Of a stretch of DNA of 64,000 bases, positions 43,993 through 52,776 are shown in pieces; within the stretch, counting starts at the first letter, position 1; each line of letters begins with the position of its first letter. This DNA comes from Bradyrhizobium sp. 200 (lineage in GTDB: Bacteria; Pseudomonadota; Alphaproteobacteria; Rhizobiales; Xanthobacteraceae). The notes under the pieces were generated by a model that worked only from the letters and a program-made list of their open reading frames with translations, searched no databases and was not told the DNA's origin. The stretch lies in NCBI RefSeq assembly GCF_023100945.1, contig NZ_CP064689.1:868001-932000 (forward strand). Direction: 5' to 3'. A program made the translations under genes and the position numbers.

Positions 43993-45120
43993 ATGAATTT
44001 CGATTTCTCCGACGAACAAAAACAGATGCGCGACGAGGCGAGGAAGTTTCTCGCCGAAAAGTGCCCGCCGAAGGCCGTGCGCGAGGTGCTCGACGGCAAG
44101 GCGCCGTATGACAAGGCGCTGTGGAAGGGTCTCGCCGAGATGGGCTTCCTCGGCGTCGCAATCCCCGAAAAGTTCGGTGGCGCCGGTGCGGGCCATCTCG
44201 AACTCTGCGTGATCGCCGAGGAAATGGGCCGCGCGAATGCGCCGGTGCCGTTCTCGTCCACCGTCTATCTCGCCGCTGAAGCACTGCTGCTGGCCGGCTC
44301 CGACGCGCAGAAGCAAAAGTGGCTGCCGAAGATCGCGAGCGGCGAGGCGATCGGCACGCTGGCGCTGTTCGAGGGCAAGGGCAATCCGTCGCCGAAGGCG
44401 ATCAAGCTGCAGGCTTCCGGCGGCACGCTCAATGGCGTGAAGAAGCCCGTGCCCGATGGCGCGATCGCCGATTTCGCCGTGGTCGCCGCGCGCACCGGTT
44501 CGACCGGGCGCGATGCCGATATCTCGCTGTTCCTGGTCGATCTCAAAGCTGGCGGTGTTGAGGTTAAGGAACTGACCAATGTCGATCCGACCCGCGGTCA
44601 AGCCGAACTCACCTTCAAGAACGCCAAGGCCGAGCCGCTCGGCGCAGCCGGTGACGGCTGGAGCATCCTGACCCAGATGCTCGACCGCGCCGCGGTGCTG
44701 CTCGCATTCGAGCAGGTCGGCGGCTCCGATCGCGCGCTTGAAATGGGCCGCGACTATGCGCTCGACCGTATCGCCTTCGGCCGGCCGATCGGCTCGTTCC
44801 AGGCGGTGAAGCACATCTTGGCCGACATGTATGTCTCGGCGACGCTGGCGCGCTCGAATTGCTATTACGGCGCATGGGCGCTCTCGACCAATGCGTCGGA
44901 ACTACCGGAAGCCGCCGCGGCCGCGCGCATCAGCGCGACGCAGGCGTTCCAGCACTGTTCCAAGAACAACATCCAGGTTCACGGCGGCATGGGCTTCACC
45001 TGGGAATTCGACTGCCACATGTACTACCGCCGTGCCAACACCACCGCGCTGATGCTCGGCAGCCTGTCGTACTGGGAAGATCAGTTGATCGACCGCATGC
45101 GCAAGAAGAACGCGGCGTAG
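43993..45120 (+). CDS. Acyl-CoA dehydrogenase (375 aa)
   Basis: FAD-containing dehydrogenase introducing an alpha-beta double bond into acyl-CoA. The N-terminal domain starts MNFDFSDEQKQMRDEARKFL; the FAD/nucleotide region is GRDYALDRIAFGRPIGSFQA near residue 250. The C-terminal IQVHGGMGFTWEFDCHMYYR block near 330 matches the group that lacks the common catalytic Glu position of medium-chain enzymes. In steroid-degrading actinobacteria such subunits pair with a second type to form alpha2-beta2 enzymes. The two dehydrogenases encoded next are of the complementary type, so heteromer formation is plausible but inferred. Confidence 0.9.
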   Translation: MNFDFSDEQKQMRDEARKFLAEKCPPKAVREVLDGKAPYDKALWKGLAEMGFLGVAIPEKFGGAGAGHLELCVIAEEMGRANAPVPFSSTVYLAAEALLLAGSDAQKQKWLPKIASGEAIGTLALFEGKGNPSPKAIKLQASGGTLNGVKKPVPDGAIADFAVVAARTGSTGRDADISLFLVDLKAGGVEVKELTNVDPTRGQAELTFKNAKAEPLGAAGDGWSILTQMLDRAAVLLAFEQVGGSDRALEMGRDYALDRIAFGRPIGSFQAVKHILADMYVSATLARSNCYYGAWALSTNASELPEAAAAARISATQAFQHCSKNNIQVHGGMGFTWEFDCHMYYRRANTTALMLGSLSYWEDQLIDRMRKKNAA

Positions 45121-45134
45121 GGGTTCACCCCGGT

Positions 45135-45251
45135 GTCGTCCCCGCGAACGCGGGGACCCATACTCCGCGGCCCCTCGATTGAATCAAGTTGCGAGAGACG
45201 GGACTACTATTTTGGCCGGTGGTTATGGGTCCCTGCTTTCGCAGGGACGAC
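45135..45251. repeat. Palindromic intergenic element, family B, copy 3
   Basis: GTCGTCCCCGCGAACGCGGG at the left and CCCTGCTTTCGCAGGGACGA at the right. The arms have drifted in compensating fashion within the left hairpin. It lies between two acyl-CoA dehydrogenase genes of the same operon direction. Confidence 0.8.
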
Positions 45252-45276
45252 GGGCCAAGTTTGAAGGACGAAACCG

Positions 45277-46524
45277 ATGAACTTCGACGACACCCCGCAG
45301 GAAGCCGCGTTCCGCGCTGAAGCCAAGGCGTGGATTACAGCCAACGCGCCGAAGCAATACGAGGAGGAACTGCGCAAATCCTCGCTCGGCCGTACCGTGC
45401 TCAAGGGCGCCAATATTCTGGAGGTCGCAAAGGCCTGGCAGAAGAAGAAGGCCGATGCCGGCTGGGCCTGCCTGCACTGGCCGAAGGAATATGGCGGCCG
45501 CGGCTCGTCGCCGATCGAGCGCGTGATCTGGCAGCAGGAAGAGGGGCCGTTCGGCAAACTCAGCGGCATGTTCATCATCGGCCACGGCATGTGCGGGCCG
45601 ACCATGATGGCGTTCGCCGGCGAAGAGCAGAAGCGGAAGTACCTTCCGCCGCTGGCTTCGGGCGAAAAGGTCTGGTGCCAGCTATTCTCCGAACCCGCCG
45701 GCGGTTCCGATGTCGCGGGCCTGCGCACCCGCGCTGAAAAGAAGGGCGACGACTGGATCATCAACGGCCAGAAGATCTGGACCTCCGGTGCGCACTATTC
45801 GGACTACGGGATCCTGCTAACGCGCACCGATCCGACCGTGCCGAAGCACAAGGGGCTGACCATGTTCTTCCTGGACATGAAGAGCAGGGGCGTCGAGGTG
45901 CGGCCGATCAAGCAGGCCAGCGGGCAGTCCGATTTCAACGAGGTCTACTTTACCGACGTGAAGATTCCGGACTCGCAGCGGCTGGGCGCCGTCAATGACG
46001 GCTGGAACGTGTCGCTGACGACGCTGATGAACGAGCGCATGTCGATCGGCGCGGGCGTTTCGACCGGCTTCCCCGAATTGTTCGACTTCTGCAATAGCCT
46101 GATGCTGGAGGATGGACCCGCGATCGAGGACCGCAGCGTTCGCTCGAGACTTGCGAATTATGCAGTGAAGGCGAGTGGCCTGCGATACACCAGCATGCGC
46201 GCGATCTCGGCGCTGTCGAAAGGCGAGCGTCCCGGTCCGGAAAATTCCATCGGTAAGCTGGTCGCGGGATCGATGGTCCAGGAAGTCGCGATGTACGCGC
46301 TCGACCTGCAGGGCGCCGCCGGCGTGCTGAGCGGGCCCGAAGACGCCGAGGTCGCCGGCAAATTCCAGGCGATGCTGCTGCGTGCGCCGGGCACCCGCGT
46401 CGAGGGCGGCACCGACGAGATCATGCGCAACATCATCGCCGAGCGCGTGCTTGGTTTGCCGGGCGATATCCGTGTCGACAAGGACGTGCCGTTCAACAAG
46501 ATCCCGACCAAGGGAAGAGCCTGA
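45277..46524 (+). CDS. Acyl-CoA dehydrogenase, tandem copy 1 (415 aa)
   Basis: Acyl-CoA dehydrogenase with the WCQLFSEPAGGSDVAGLRTR FAD-contact block near residue 130, GQKIWTSGAHYSDYG near 168, and the C-terminal EGGTDEIMRNIIAERVLGLP block near 375 that contains the catalytic-Glu region. It begins MNFDDTPQEAAFRAEAKAW. The protein is very similar along its full length to the product of the next gene, showing tandem duplication. It probably works with, or in place of, its twin on closely related acyl-CoA substrates. Confidence 0.92.
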   Translation: MNFDDTPQEAAFRAEAKAWITANAPKQYEEELRKSSLGRTVLKGANILEVAKAWQKKKADAGWACLHWPKEYGGRGSSPIERVIWQQEEGPFGKLSGMFIIGHGMCGPTMMAFAGEEQKRKYLPPLASGEKVWCQLFSEPAGGSDVAGLRTRAEKKGDDWIINGQKIWTSGAHYSDYGILLTRTDPTVPKHKGLTMFFLDMKSRGVEVRPIKQASGQSDFNEVYFTDVKIPDSQRLGAVNDGWNVSLTTLMNERMSIGAGVSTGFPELFDFCNSLMLEDGPAIEDRSVRSRLANYAVKASGLRYTSMRAISALSKGERPGPENSIGKLVAGSMVQEVAMYALDLQGAAGVLSGPEDAEVAGKFQAMLLRAPGTRVEGGTDEIMRNIIAERVLGLPGDIRVDKDVPFNKIPTKGRA

Positions 46525-46525
46525 G

Positions 46526-46640
46526 TGTCGTTCCGGGGCGGCGCGCAGCGGCGAACTATGATGCGCAATTGCGCATCTGGGAACCTCGAGCAACATAACC
46601 TCTAGATTCCGGGTTCGCGCGATGCGCGCCCCGAAATGAC
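46526..46640. repeat. Palindromic intergenic element, family I
   Basis: TGTCGTTCCGGGGCGGCGCG at the left and GCGCGCCCCGAAATGACA at the right, with a small GATGCGCAATTGCGCATC hairpin inside. Only one copy is seen in the window; it separates the two duplicated dehydrogenase genes. Confidence 0.75.
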
Positions 46641-46660
46641 AAGCAAAAAAGGAAGCCGCC

Positions 46661-47905
46661 ATGAACTTCGACGATACCCCGCAGGAAGCCGAATTCCGCA
46701 CCACCGCCCGTAAATGGATCGCCGCCAACGCGCCGAAGCAATACGAGGCGGAGCTGTCAAAATCTTCGCTCGGCCGCATCCGGCTGGAGAAGGAGGAGAT
46801 CGTCGATGTCGGCAAGGCCTGGCAGAAGAAGAAGGCCGAAGGCGGCTGGGCCTGCCTGCACTGGCCGAAGGAATATGGCGGCCGCGGCGCCACCCCGATC
46901 GAGAAGGTGATCTGGCAGCAGGAGGAAGGCGTCTACGGCAAGCTGACGCAGCCGTTCCAGATCGGCGAGGGCATGTGCGGTCCGACGGTGATGGCGTTCG
47001 GCAGCGAGGAGCACAAGCGTCACTATCTGCCAAAACTCGCTTCCGGCGAACATATCTGGTGCCAGCTTTTCTCCGAGCCGGCCGGCGGCTCCGACGTTGC
47101 GGGCCTGCGCACCCGCGCGGAAAAGAAGGGGGACAACTGGATCGTCAACGGCCAGAAGATCTGGACTTCGGGCGCGCATTATTCCGACTACGGCCTTCTG
47201 ATCACGCGCACCGATCCCAATGTGCCCAAGCACAAGGGCCTGACGATGTTCTTCCTCGACATGAAGAGCAGGGGTGTCGAGGTGCGGCCGATCAAGCAGG
47301 CCAACGGCATGCAGGAGTTCAACGAGGTCTATTTCACCGACGTCGTGATTCCCGATCACCAGCGTCTCGGCGCGGTCGGCGACGGCTGGAACGTGTCGCT
47401 GACCACGCTGATGAACGAGCGCATGTCGATCGGCTCGCGGCTCGCCACCGGCTTTCCGGAAATGTTCGAGTTCTGCTCGAACCTGATGACCGATGACGGG
47501 CTCGCGATCGACGATCCCGCGACGCGTTCGAAGCTCGCGAGCTGGGCGGTGAAGGCGAGCGGCCTGAAATACACCAGCTACCGCGCCATCTCGTCGCTGT
47601 CGAAGGGCGAGCGGCCGGGCCCGGAAAATTCCATCGGCAAGCTGGTCTCCGGCTCGATGCTGCAGGACATCGCGACTTACGCGATGGACCTGCAGGGCGC
47701 CGCCGGCGCGCTGACCGGCACGGATGAAGAGGAGGCGCGCGGCCAGTTCCAGCAGATGCTGCTCTCGTCGCCGTCGATGCGTATCGCCGGGGGTACCGAT
47801 GAAATCCTGCGCAATATCATCGCCGAGCGCGTGCTGGGTCTGCCCGGCGATATCAGGGTCGACAAGGACGTGCCCTTCAACAAGATCCCGACCAAGGGGC
47901 GCTGA
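46661..47905 (+). CDS. Acyl-CoA dehydrogenase, tandem copy 2 (414 aa)
   Basis: Near twin of the preceding product, sharing the MNFDDTPQEA start, the WCQLFSEPAGGSDVAGLRTR block, the IWTSGAHYSDYG block and the final VDKDVPFNKIPTKGR tail. Differences concentrate in the middle (for example TQPFQIGEG for SGMFIIGHG) and near the C-terminal substrate side, which suggests divergence in acyl-chain preference. The nitroreductase-like gene starts two bases after its stop, so the two are translationally coupled. Confidence 0.92.
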   Translation: MNFDDTPQEAEFRTTARKWIAANAPKQYEAELSKSSLGRIRLEKEEIVDVGKAWQKKKAEGGWACLHWPKEYGGRGATPIEKVIWQQEEGVYGKLTQPFQIGEGMCGPTVMAFGSEEHKRHYLPKLASGEHIWCQLFSEPAGGSDVAGLRTRAEKKGDNWIVNGQKIWTSGAHYSDYGLLITRTDPNVPKHKGLTMFFLDMKSRGVEVRPIKQANGMQEFNEVYFTDVVIPDHQRLGAVGDGWNVSLTTLMNERMSIGSRLATGFPEMFEFCSNLMTDDGLAIDDPATRSKLASWAVKASGLKYTSYRAISSLSKGERPGPENSIGKLVSGSMLQDIATYAMDLQGAAGALTGTDEEEARGQFQQMLLSSPSMRIAGGTDEILRNIIAERVLGLPGDIRVDKDVPFNKIPTKGR

Positions 47906-47907
47906 CC

Positions 47908-48618
47908 ATGGACGCTGCGGCAAAGGCGCGTTACGAGACGGAAGATCGCATTGGCGTGCTCGAGGAGCTCTTGAACGAACGCTATTCCGTTCGCGCCTTC
48001 CTGCCGCAGGAGGTGCCGCGCGAGACGATCGAGCACGTATTAAGCGTGTCGCAACGCACGGCGTCATGGTGCAACAGCCAGCCCTGGCAGGTGCTGATTG
48101 CCAGCGGCGAGGCCAAGGAGCGCTTCCGCAAGGCGATCTATGCCGAGGCCGCCTCCGGCGCCAGGGACGACCATGATTTCACCCCGCCGCGCGAATATCT
48201 CGGCGTCTATCTCGAACGCCGCCGCGAGAGCGGCTTTCAGCTCTACAACACGCTCGGCATCGCGCGCGGTGACAAGATGGCGTATGCCAAACAGGCGCTG
48301 GAGAACTACAATTTCTTCGGTGCGCCGCATGTTGCGATCATTCACACCGACGAGCCGCTCGGCATCTACGGCGCGGTCGATTGCGGCGCCTATGTCTCTA
48401 ATTTCATGCTTGCCGCCCAGGCGCTCGGCCTCGGCACGATTCCGCAGGCCGCGCTGGCACGGCATTCCGGGCTGATCCGGCGGCACTTCAAGCTGTCCGA
48501 CGATCGCAAGGTAGTTTGCGGCATTTCGTTCGGCTACGCCGACCACGCCCAGAAGGTGAACAGCTACCGCACCTCGCGGGCGAGCGTGGCGGATACCGTG
48601 ACGTTCGTGAGTGAATAG
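47908..48618 (+). CDS. Nitroreductase-family flavoprotein
   Basis: FMN-dependent oxidoreductase of 236 aa. The FMN-binding N-terminal pattern NERYSVRAFLPQEVPRETIE is near residue 22, SWCNSQPWQVLIA near 52, and the dimer/FMN region VDCGAYVSNFMLAAQALGLG near 150. Such proteins reduce nitro groups, quinones or enoate-type bonds with NAD(P)H. The ATG at 47908 is two bases after the dehydrogenase stop, so it belongs to the acyl-CoA operon, perhaps reducing an unsaturated or aromatic intermediate. The exact reaction is unknown. Confidence 0.88.
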   Translation: MDAAAKARYETEDRIGVLEELLNERYSVRAFLPQEVPRETIEHVLSVSQRTASWCNSQPWQVLIASGEAKERFRKAIYAEAASGARDDHDFTPPREYLGVYLERRRESGFQLYNTLGIARGDKMAYAKQALENYNFFGAPHVAIIHTDEPLGIYGAVDCGAYVSNFMLAAQALGLGTIPQAALARHSGLIRRHFKLSDDRKVVCGISFGYADHAQKVNSYRTSRASVADTVTFVSE

Positions 48619-48620
48619 AT

Positions 48621-48744
48621 CCTTCTCCCCTTGTGGGAGAAGGTGGCGCGAAGCGCCGGATGAGGGGTCTCTATCCGCGGAGACAGACCCCTCACCCGTC
48701 TTCGCTTCGCGAAGCCACTCTCTCCCACAAGGGGAGAGGGAGAA
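48621..48744. repeat. Palindromic intergenic element, family A, copy 5
   Basis: CCTTCTCCCCTTGTGGGAGA at the left and CTCTCCCACAAGGGGAGAGG at the right; the core GGATGAGGGGTCT and AGACCCCTCACCC is intact. It separates the convergent nitroreductase and ankyrin genes. Confidence 0.85.
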
Positions 48745-48750
48745 GAGTCT

Positions 48751-50391
48751 TCAAATTTCGCGACCCAGCAGCACCTCGGTGACCTCGTCGGAGAATCGTT
48801 TCTTCACGCCGGCAACCATCACCCATTCGGAAACGCCGGGGATCGCCGTCGCACCCGGCATGCCGTGATCGAGCAGGGCGCGCGCGCAACCGGCCCAGTC
48901 GCCGCCTTCGACCGGCTCGTTGAGGGACGCCCATGACAGCGAGCCGCAGGCGTTGTCGCCGAAGCCGTGCTGCTCCGTCCATTTGGCGCCGTGCTCGAGC
49001 AGGAAACGCGTCAGAGCGGCGTTGCCGCGGAATACCGCGAGATTGAGCGCGGACGCATCCCAGTCGCCGCCGCGTACGGCGATCGGCCAGCCGAGGCTGA
49101 CCATCAGCCGCACGGCGTCGTCGGCGCCTGCCGCGGCCAGATCGGGCAGCAATCGTAATTGCGCCGGCGGCAGCGCGGCGGGGAGATCGGGCCGTCGCGA
49201 CCGGATCGTTCGCGCCTCGGTCTCGTTGCCGCACGCGCAGGCGGCGACGAAGCGTTCCTCGTCGGTGAGATCAGGCACGTCAGTTCGCTCACGCAGCAGA
49301 GCGACGACATCGGAAAGCCCGAACCGCAGCGCCAGTTGGTAGAGACTGGTGCCGTCCGGGGTCGATCGCGACGCATCGGCGCCCGCGTCCAGCAGCGCCT
49401 TTATGTGGCGGGGCCGTCGGCGATAGATCGCCCATGCAAGCGGCGAGCCCCAATCGGTCGGCGGTGGATTTTGCGCCGGCTCGTTCGGATCGCCGCCATG
49501 CTCCAGCAGCAATTTCAGCGCGGTGTCGTCGTCGAGATCGATCGACCGGTAGATCGCATTGCTTTCTGCGATCCGCGCGCCGTGCTCCAGCAGCAGGCGC
49601 GTGCATGCGGGATTCTCCAGCGAGTGATAGAGCGATTCGCCGTCATTGGGATTCGCGCCGGCATCGAGTAACAATTTAGTCAATGCGGGATCGTGGTTGC
49701 TTCCGGCCGCGCCGTAGAGCGTTGAGAGCGAAGAGCGCCGGTCCGGCTCGCTCAGCGATCCCGGCGGCCAGCGGTTGTAGATATGCTGGTTGACGTCGGC
49801 GCCGGCCGCGATGAGCTGTTGCGCGCTGCGATGCAGCCGCTCGCGAAATTCGCCGACGCGCAGCAGGCTCGAATGCGCGACGGCGAAGAGCGGCGGCAAT
49901 CGCAGCGGGCCGCCTGATAGGTTGACCCATGCCGGATCGGCCTCTGTCGCCCGCCGCAGCGCGCTTTCGTCGCCGATCGCGCAGGCAAGCCAGGGATCGC
50001 CTGCGATCAGATCGGGATCGTCGGCGAGCATCCGCAAGCCAACGCGCGGGTTTGCGCGGTTGACCGTGCCGCTGACGTCGCCGGAATAGATCAACTGAGC
50101 CCAGTGCAGGATGCGCGCGCTGCGTTCCTTCCGCGTGACCGCCTGCATTTCAACGTAACGCTTCAGGTCGGGCCAGGAAACAAAGCCATGCTCGCGGGCA
50201 ATACATGATTGCGCATCGTGCAGGTGAAGTTGCAGCGATGAAATATCTTCATCGCCGCGGCCGGCGGCAGCCGGCAGTGCGTCGCGAAACCGCGCTATCG
50301 CCGCCGGATCGCGGCTTCGATAGAGGCGGATCAATTCCTTGGCTTGCTTCTTCAGATGATCGAGATTCAATCGATCGGGGAGCGGGTTCAT
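48751..50391 (-). CDS. Ankyrin-repeat protein (546 aa)
   Basis: A protein made largely of ankyrin repeats from about residue 100 onward. Typical repeat ends are visible: LLLDAGANPNDGESLYHSLE, RLLLEHGARIAESNAI, KLLLEHGGDPNEPAQ, ALLDAGADASRSTPDGTSLYQL and RFLLEHGAKWTEQHG. The N-terminal segment (LDHLKKQAKELIRLYRS) is a conserved helical start seen in such bacterial proteins. There is no signal peptide, so a cytoplasmic protein-binding role is likely. The partner is unknown. The ATG at 50391 lies in a 243-base spacer with no other gene. Confidence 0.88.
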   Translation of the reverse strand: MNPLPDRLNLDHLKKQAKELIRLYRSRDPAAIARFRDALPAAAGRGDEDISSLQLHLHDAQSCIAREHGFVSWPDLKRYVEMQAVTRKERSARILHWAQLIYSGDVSGTVNRANPRVGLRMLADDPDLIAGDPWLACAIGDESALRRATEADPAWVNLSGGPLRLPPLFAVAHSSLLRVGEFRERLHRSAQQLIAAGADVNQHIYNRWPPGSLSEPDRRSSLSTLYGAAGSNHDPALTKLLLDAGANPNDGESLYHSLENPACTRLLLEHGARIAESNAIYRSIDLDDDTALKLLLEHGGDPNEPAQNPPPTDWGSPLAWAIYRRRPRHIKALLDAGADASRSTPDGTSLYQLALRFGLSDVVALLRERTDVPDLTDEERFVAACACGNETEARTIRSRRPDLPAALPPAQLRLLPDLAAAGADDAVRLMVSLGWPIAVRGGDWDASALNLAVFRGNAALTRFLLEHGAKWTEQHGFGDNACGSLSWASLNEPVEGGDWAGCARALLDHGMPGATAIPGVSEWVMVAGVKKRFSDEVTEVLLGREI

Positions 50392-50581
50392 CAGACACCT
50401 CCGTGCATGACATCGCCGACGGCCCGCAATACCGGCTGCACAAAGGCACTAGATGTCGCTCGAAAGCTGCAAGTGGGTTCAACCCTTCCCGCGGGCCCGG
50501 GAGCGGCTTGCACCTCATGTCCTACAATACGGCCAGCGCAGGCAATGGTCAACGTGCCCGGACAAGTCACGGCTCCAGGCA

Positions 50582-50613
50582 GAAAAATCCCGGCCGCATG
50601 CCGCGGCCGGGAT
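50582..50613 (-). terminator. Rho-independent terminator after the small secreted protein gene
   Basis: On the minus strand an eleven-base stem ATCCCGGCCGC/GCGGCCGGGAT (50587-50597 with 50603-50613) is followed by a TTTTT run, 22 bases after the stop codon of the gene at 50635. Confidence 0.88.
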
Positions 50614-50634
50614 GATGATTGCAAATCCGTTGGA

Positions 50635-50883
50635 TCAGTAGGCGCAGACGTTCACGGTGCGCAGGCGCATGCCGCGGCGGGTTTCGACCCAGCGCTGCTG
50701 CAGGCAGCCGTTCAGACCGGTGTCGACATAGACGCCGCCGAAGCCGACGCCGATGGCAGGTCCCCAGCCATAGCCGTGGCCCCAGTGATGGCCGTGGTAA
50801 AAGCCGCCGGCGGAAGCGGGCGCTGCAGCGGCAAAGGTGAGCGCGGCGGTGGCGATTAGTCCGAGGGTCATCTTGCGAAACAT
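50635..50883 (-). CDS. Small exported His/Gly-rich protein (82 aa)
   Basis: A Sec signal peptide covers about residues 1-25 (MFRKMTLGLIATAALTFAAA, ending Ala-Ser-Ala). The mature protein starts GGFYHGHHWGHGYGWGPAIG, a histidine/glycine/tryptophan-rich stretch, and ends with two cysteines (GLNGCLQQRW, VNVCAY) likely to form a disulfide. The ATG at 50883 follows a GGAG box, and a terminator follows the stop. Similar short proteins are common in Bradyrhizobium; their function is unknown. Metal binding is possible from composition only. Confidence 0.75.
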   Translation of the reverse strand: MFRKMTLGLIATAALTFAAAAPASAGGFYHGHHWGHGYGWGPAIGVGFGGVYVDTGLNGCLQQRWVETRRGMRLRTVNVCAY

Positions 50884-50987
50884 CGTAAATATTCTCCAAT
50901 TTAAAGGCGCGAGGCCGTTGTTGCGTCCCTGCCCATCAGTCGGACCAGCCACGGCTTGCGTTCACGTGCGAAGGGGAGAATCGTGTT

Positions 50988-52016
50988 TCAGGAATGTTTC
51001 GTAGGACGAGACCGGCGGGAAGCCTTTCGAACAGGGTAACCATCCTGCGCCGTCCGGTAGCGTGCGGCCATGGCCTGGGTGAGCTCGGCCATCCTGTCGC
51101 GCAGCTCGGCCGGTGCCAGCACCTCCGCCTCCGCGCCGAGACGCAGCAGCTCGGCCACCGCATGCCACACCGTTTTTCCGATCGGCACAATTGCGATCCG
51201 CCAGCCGGCGGCATCTGCGGTCCCCTCGATACGGGTGCGCGTTCTCACGTAAGGCTGGCTCAAGGCGTTGAGCAGTTTTACGCCGAACGGCGACAGCCGT
51301 ACGGTGACGTAGTTCGGATGCATCTCGGCTTCGAGCCGGATCGTTGCGGCTTGCCAATAGGCGGCGAGATCGAAATCGGCGGGCCGGACGAAGCGCTCCT
51401 CCAGAACATTGCAGTCGAGAACCCGCGCCGCGCGATAGGTGCGCACGCTGCCATCGACGCTTCCCGCCAGATACCAACTACCGCCTTTCAGCACGAGACC
51501 GAGCGGCGCGACGCGGCGACGTTTCTCGGCTCTCCAGCTCTGGTAGCGGATTTCGATCAGGTTCTCGCGCAGCAGCGCGCCCGCAATGGCACGCAGATGT
51601 CTGGGCTGCTCGGTTTCGCCGAACCAGCTTGGTGCATCGAGATGAAAGCGTTCCTGCATCCGGCCGGCGTTCGGACGCAGATTGGCCGGCAGCGCCGCCA
51701 TCAGCTTGGTCTGCGCCGCCAGCATCGCCGCATCGAGGCCAAGCGCCGCTGCAGGCCCCGGCAGTCCCGTCATGAACAGCGCCTCGGCCTCCGGCTGGGA
51801 CAGCCCGTTCAGCCGCACGCGATAGCCATCGAGCAGGCGATAGCCGCCCTCGGCGCCGCGCTCGGCATAAACAGGAATGCCGGCGGCCGACAGCGCATCG
51901 ATGTCGCGATAGATGGTGCGCACCGAAACCTCACAGGCCTCCGCGAGTTCGGGCGCGGTGATGTGTCCCCGCGCCTGCAGGGTGGTGAGGATCGAAAGCA
52001 GCCGGCTCGCGCGCAT
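50988..52016 (-). CDS. WYL-domain transcriptional regulator (YafY family)
   Basis: A 342-residue regulator. The DeoR-like helix-turn-helix is at residues 1-60 (MRASRLLSILTTLQARGHIT, then SVRTIYRDIDALSAAGIPVY). The WYL ligand-binding domain runs from about 140 (IRYQSWRAEKRRRVAPLGLV, GGSWYLAGSVDG) and is followed by the WCX C-terminal extension. Such regulators sense a small ligand or nucleic acid. It is divergent from a GST gene across 88 bases that contain a perfect palindrome (52027-52057), so it most likely represses itself and the GST operon. Confidence 0.9.
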   Translation of the reverse strand: MRASRLLSILTTLQARGHITAPELAEACEVSVRTIYRDIDALSAAGIPVYAERGAEGGYRLLDGYRVRLNGLSQPEAEALFMTGLPGPAAALGLDAAMLAAQTKLMAALPANLRPNAGRMQERFHLDAPSWFGETEQPRHLRAIAGALLRENLIEIRYQSWRAEKRRRVAPLGLVLKGGSWYLAGSVDGSVRTYRAARVLDCNVLEERFVRPADFDLAAYWQAATIRLEAEMHPNYVTVRLSPFGVKLLNALSQPYVRTRTRIEGTADAAGWRIAIVPIGKTVWHAVAELLRLGAEAEVLAPAELRDRMAELTQAMAARYRTAQDGYPVRKASRRSRPTKHS

Positions 52017-52026
52017 GGTCCCTTAG

Positions 52027-52057
52027 ACCATACCTGACACAGGATGTCAGGTATGGT
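52027..52057. promoter_or_regulatory. Perfect palindromic operator of the first WYL/GST module
   Basis: ACCATACCTGACA (52027-52039) and TGTCAGGTATGGT (52045-52057) form a perfect inverted repeat with a five-base centre. It begins ten bases upstream of the WYL start codon and ends 47 bases before the GST start, overlapping the expected promoter of both. Confidence 0.75.
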
Positions 52058-52104
52058 CGGGCATAGAAGGTCCGTTGCCTGTCGGGTTCAAAAGGAGACT
52101 GCCA

Positions 52105-52749
52105 ATGACCAGCAAGGACCGCATCACGCTTTATTATTCGCCGCAGACCCGCGCGACGGGCACGCGGGTGCTGCTGGAGGAACTCGGCGCCCCCTATGAT
52201 CTCCACGTCCTGAACATGAAGGCGGGCGAGCAGCGCCAGCCGGCCTATCTCGCCGTCAACCCGCTGGGCAAGGTGCCGGTGATTGGCCACGGCGAGGCGC
52301 TGGTGACCGAGCAGGTGGCCATCTACATCTATCTCGCCGATCTGTTTCCGGGCGCAGGGCTGACGCCCGCGCTCGACGATCACAGCCGAGGTCCGTATCT
52401 GCGCTGGATCGCCTATTATGGTTCGTCCTTTGAGCCTGCCCTGATCGACAAGTTCATGAAGCGCGAACCGGCGCCGCCGACGCACTCGCCATATTCCGAT
52501 TACGAGACCATGCTTGCTGCATTGGAGGCGCAGCTTTCCAGGGGGCCATATCTGCTCGGAGAACGCATGACGGCAGCCGACATTCTCTGGGGTGTGGCGT
52601 TCAGTTGGACGATGATGTTTGGCCTCGTGCCGCGAAACGACGTATTTGTAGCCTATGCCGAGCGCATCACCTCGCGTCCCGCCTTCCATCGCATCGCCGC
52701 TGCCGATGCCGAGATGGCGGCGCAGCACGCCGCTGCTTGCGGCGGGTGA
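52105..52749 (+). CDS. Glutathione S-transferase family protein
   Basis: A GST-fold protein of 214 aa. The thioredoxin-like N-domain (ITLYYSPQTRATGTRVLLEE) has the usual catalytic-loop Ser/Thr region near residue 13 and the cis-Pro VPVIGHGEALVTEQ near 57-70. The C-domain is helical (GPYLLGERMTAADILWGVAF near 140-160, the N-capping box motif). The ATG at 52105 follows an AAAGGAG box. It conjugates or reduces an electrophile with glutathione, likely induced through the adjacent WYL regulator. A DUF6157 gene follows in the same direction. Confidence 0.9.
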   Translation: MTSKDRITLYYSPQTRATGTRVLLEELGAPYDLHVLNMKAGEQRQPAYLAVNPLGKVPVIGHGEALVTEQVAIYIYLADLFPGAGLTPALDDHSRGPYLRWIAYYGSSFEPALIDKFMKREPAPPTHSPYSDYETMLAALEAQLSRGPYLLGERMTAADILWGVAFSWTMMFGLVPRNDVFVAYAERITSRPAFHRIAAADAEMAAQHAAACGG

Positions 52750-52776
52750 GCGGCACCACGAGAATTGGATTGCTGA